Assembly (NCBI GenBank): GCA_009911195.1
Contig: QXWV01000030.1
Location: 62,001-126,000 of the forward strand
Origin: Lachnospiraceae bacterium
GTDB taxonomy: Bacteria; Bacillota; Clostridia; Lachnospirales; Lachnospiraceae
Length of the DNA stretch: 64,000 bases
Reading direction: 5' to 3'
Of this stretch, positions 63,850 through 64,000 are shown one piece after another. Both the position numbers and the translations under genes were made by a program. The notes beneath the pieces were generated by a model. That model searched no databases. It was not told the DNA's origin and saw nothing but the letters and a program-made list of their open reading frames with translations. Each line of letters starts with the position of its first letter. Position 1 is the stretch's first letter.

Positions 63850-64000
63850 ATGTCAGTAGTTAGTGTAAATAGAAGTAATTTTGAAGAAGTGAAAGGAAGC
63901 GATAAGACTGTCCTCCTCGATTTCTACGCGGATTGGTGCGGCCCTTGCCGTATGGTATCCCCTATTGTGGATGAAATAGCGGAGGAAAATCCCCAATATT
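63850..64000 (+). CDS. Thioredoxin, 5' part
   Basis: The window ends after about 50 codons. The active site is clear: [26 protein letters not shown]. It follows the Fe-S membrane gene by 25 bases with GGAAGG ahead of the ATG, so it belongs to the same operon. The rest lies outside the window. Confidence 0.92.
   Translation, partial: MSVVSVNRSNFEEVKGSDKTVLLDFYADWCGPCRMVSPIVDEIAEENPQY

Overview
The window looks like chromosome from a spore-forming, anaerobic, low-to-moderate GC Firmicute of the class Clostridia. Lachnospiraceae is my best guess, from the style of the PEGA, YabP/YabQ and TraX/zinc-ribbon genes and the many carbohydrate clusters. Genes use AGGAGG-type ribosome sites and sigma-A-like promoters. 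I see no rRNA, CRISPR array, prophage or intact insertion sequence; there is one tRNA.

Region 1 (1-11.5 kb) is conserved core: the 3' end of cca, a CotS-like spore kinase, a PEGA protein, mazG (frameshifted), hup, rqcP, yabP, yabQ, divIC, spoIIE, tilS, hpt and ftsH. This order matches the classic Bacillus/Clostridia sporulation-division locus. The spoIIE promoter keeps the odd 21-bp spacing and Spo0A box known from B. subtilis.

Region 2 (11.6-25.7 kb) is for sugars: a GH78 alpha-L-rhamnosidase divergent from a GH13 enzyme, then an AraC regulator divergent from an ABC sugar importer with a GH36 alpha-galactosidase, then an Fe-S aldo/keto reductase and a LacI regulator.

Region 3 (25.8-33.9 kb) is probably one LacI-controlled operon: a NitT/TauT-type importer with two different permeases and two different ATPases, followed by two cytoplasmic Cys-type sulfatases. 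The two ATPases carry complementary defects that fall in the same composite ATP site. I read this as an importer and desulfation system for a small organosulfate.

Region 4 (34-43.5 kb) mixes a flavin reductase-rubredoxin, a DUF1284 protein, feoA and feoB (feoB frameshifted), TraX, a zinc-ribbon protein, a DUF1905/C39-like fusion, a 334-bp palindromic MITE-like element with a 9-bp flanking repeat, a nucleotidyltransferase-GNAT fusion, a lipoprotein, a CarD-like protein and tRNA-Gly.

Region 5 (43.5-50.8 kb, minus strand) holds an acyltransferase and a semi-phosphorylative Entner-Doudoroff set: GntP permease, IlvD/Edd dehydratase, KDG kinase and KDPG aldolase, with a FadR/GntR regulator.

Region 6 (51-64 kb) has a VanW protein, a type II restriction-modification pair resembling NlaIV/NgoBV, an RpiR regulator facing a PTS operon (EIIC frameshifted, GH1, sulfatase, IIB, IIA), a split chromate transporter with a divergent LysR regulator, and a ferredoxin/membrane Fe-S/thioredoxin operon running off the end. 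The GH1 enzyme has Gln where the acid/base Glu is expected and sits beside a sulfatase, which suggests an activated or sulfated glycoside as substrate.

Three conserved genes (mazG, feoB, PTS EIIC) each carry one apparent single-base frameshift, so residual assembly indels should be excluded before calling them pseudogenes. All assignments come from reading motifs by eye; no database search was run.
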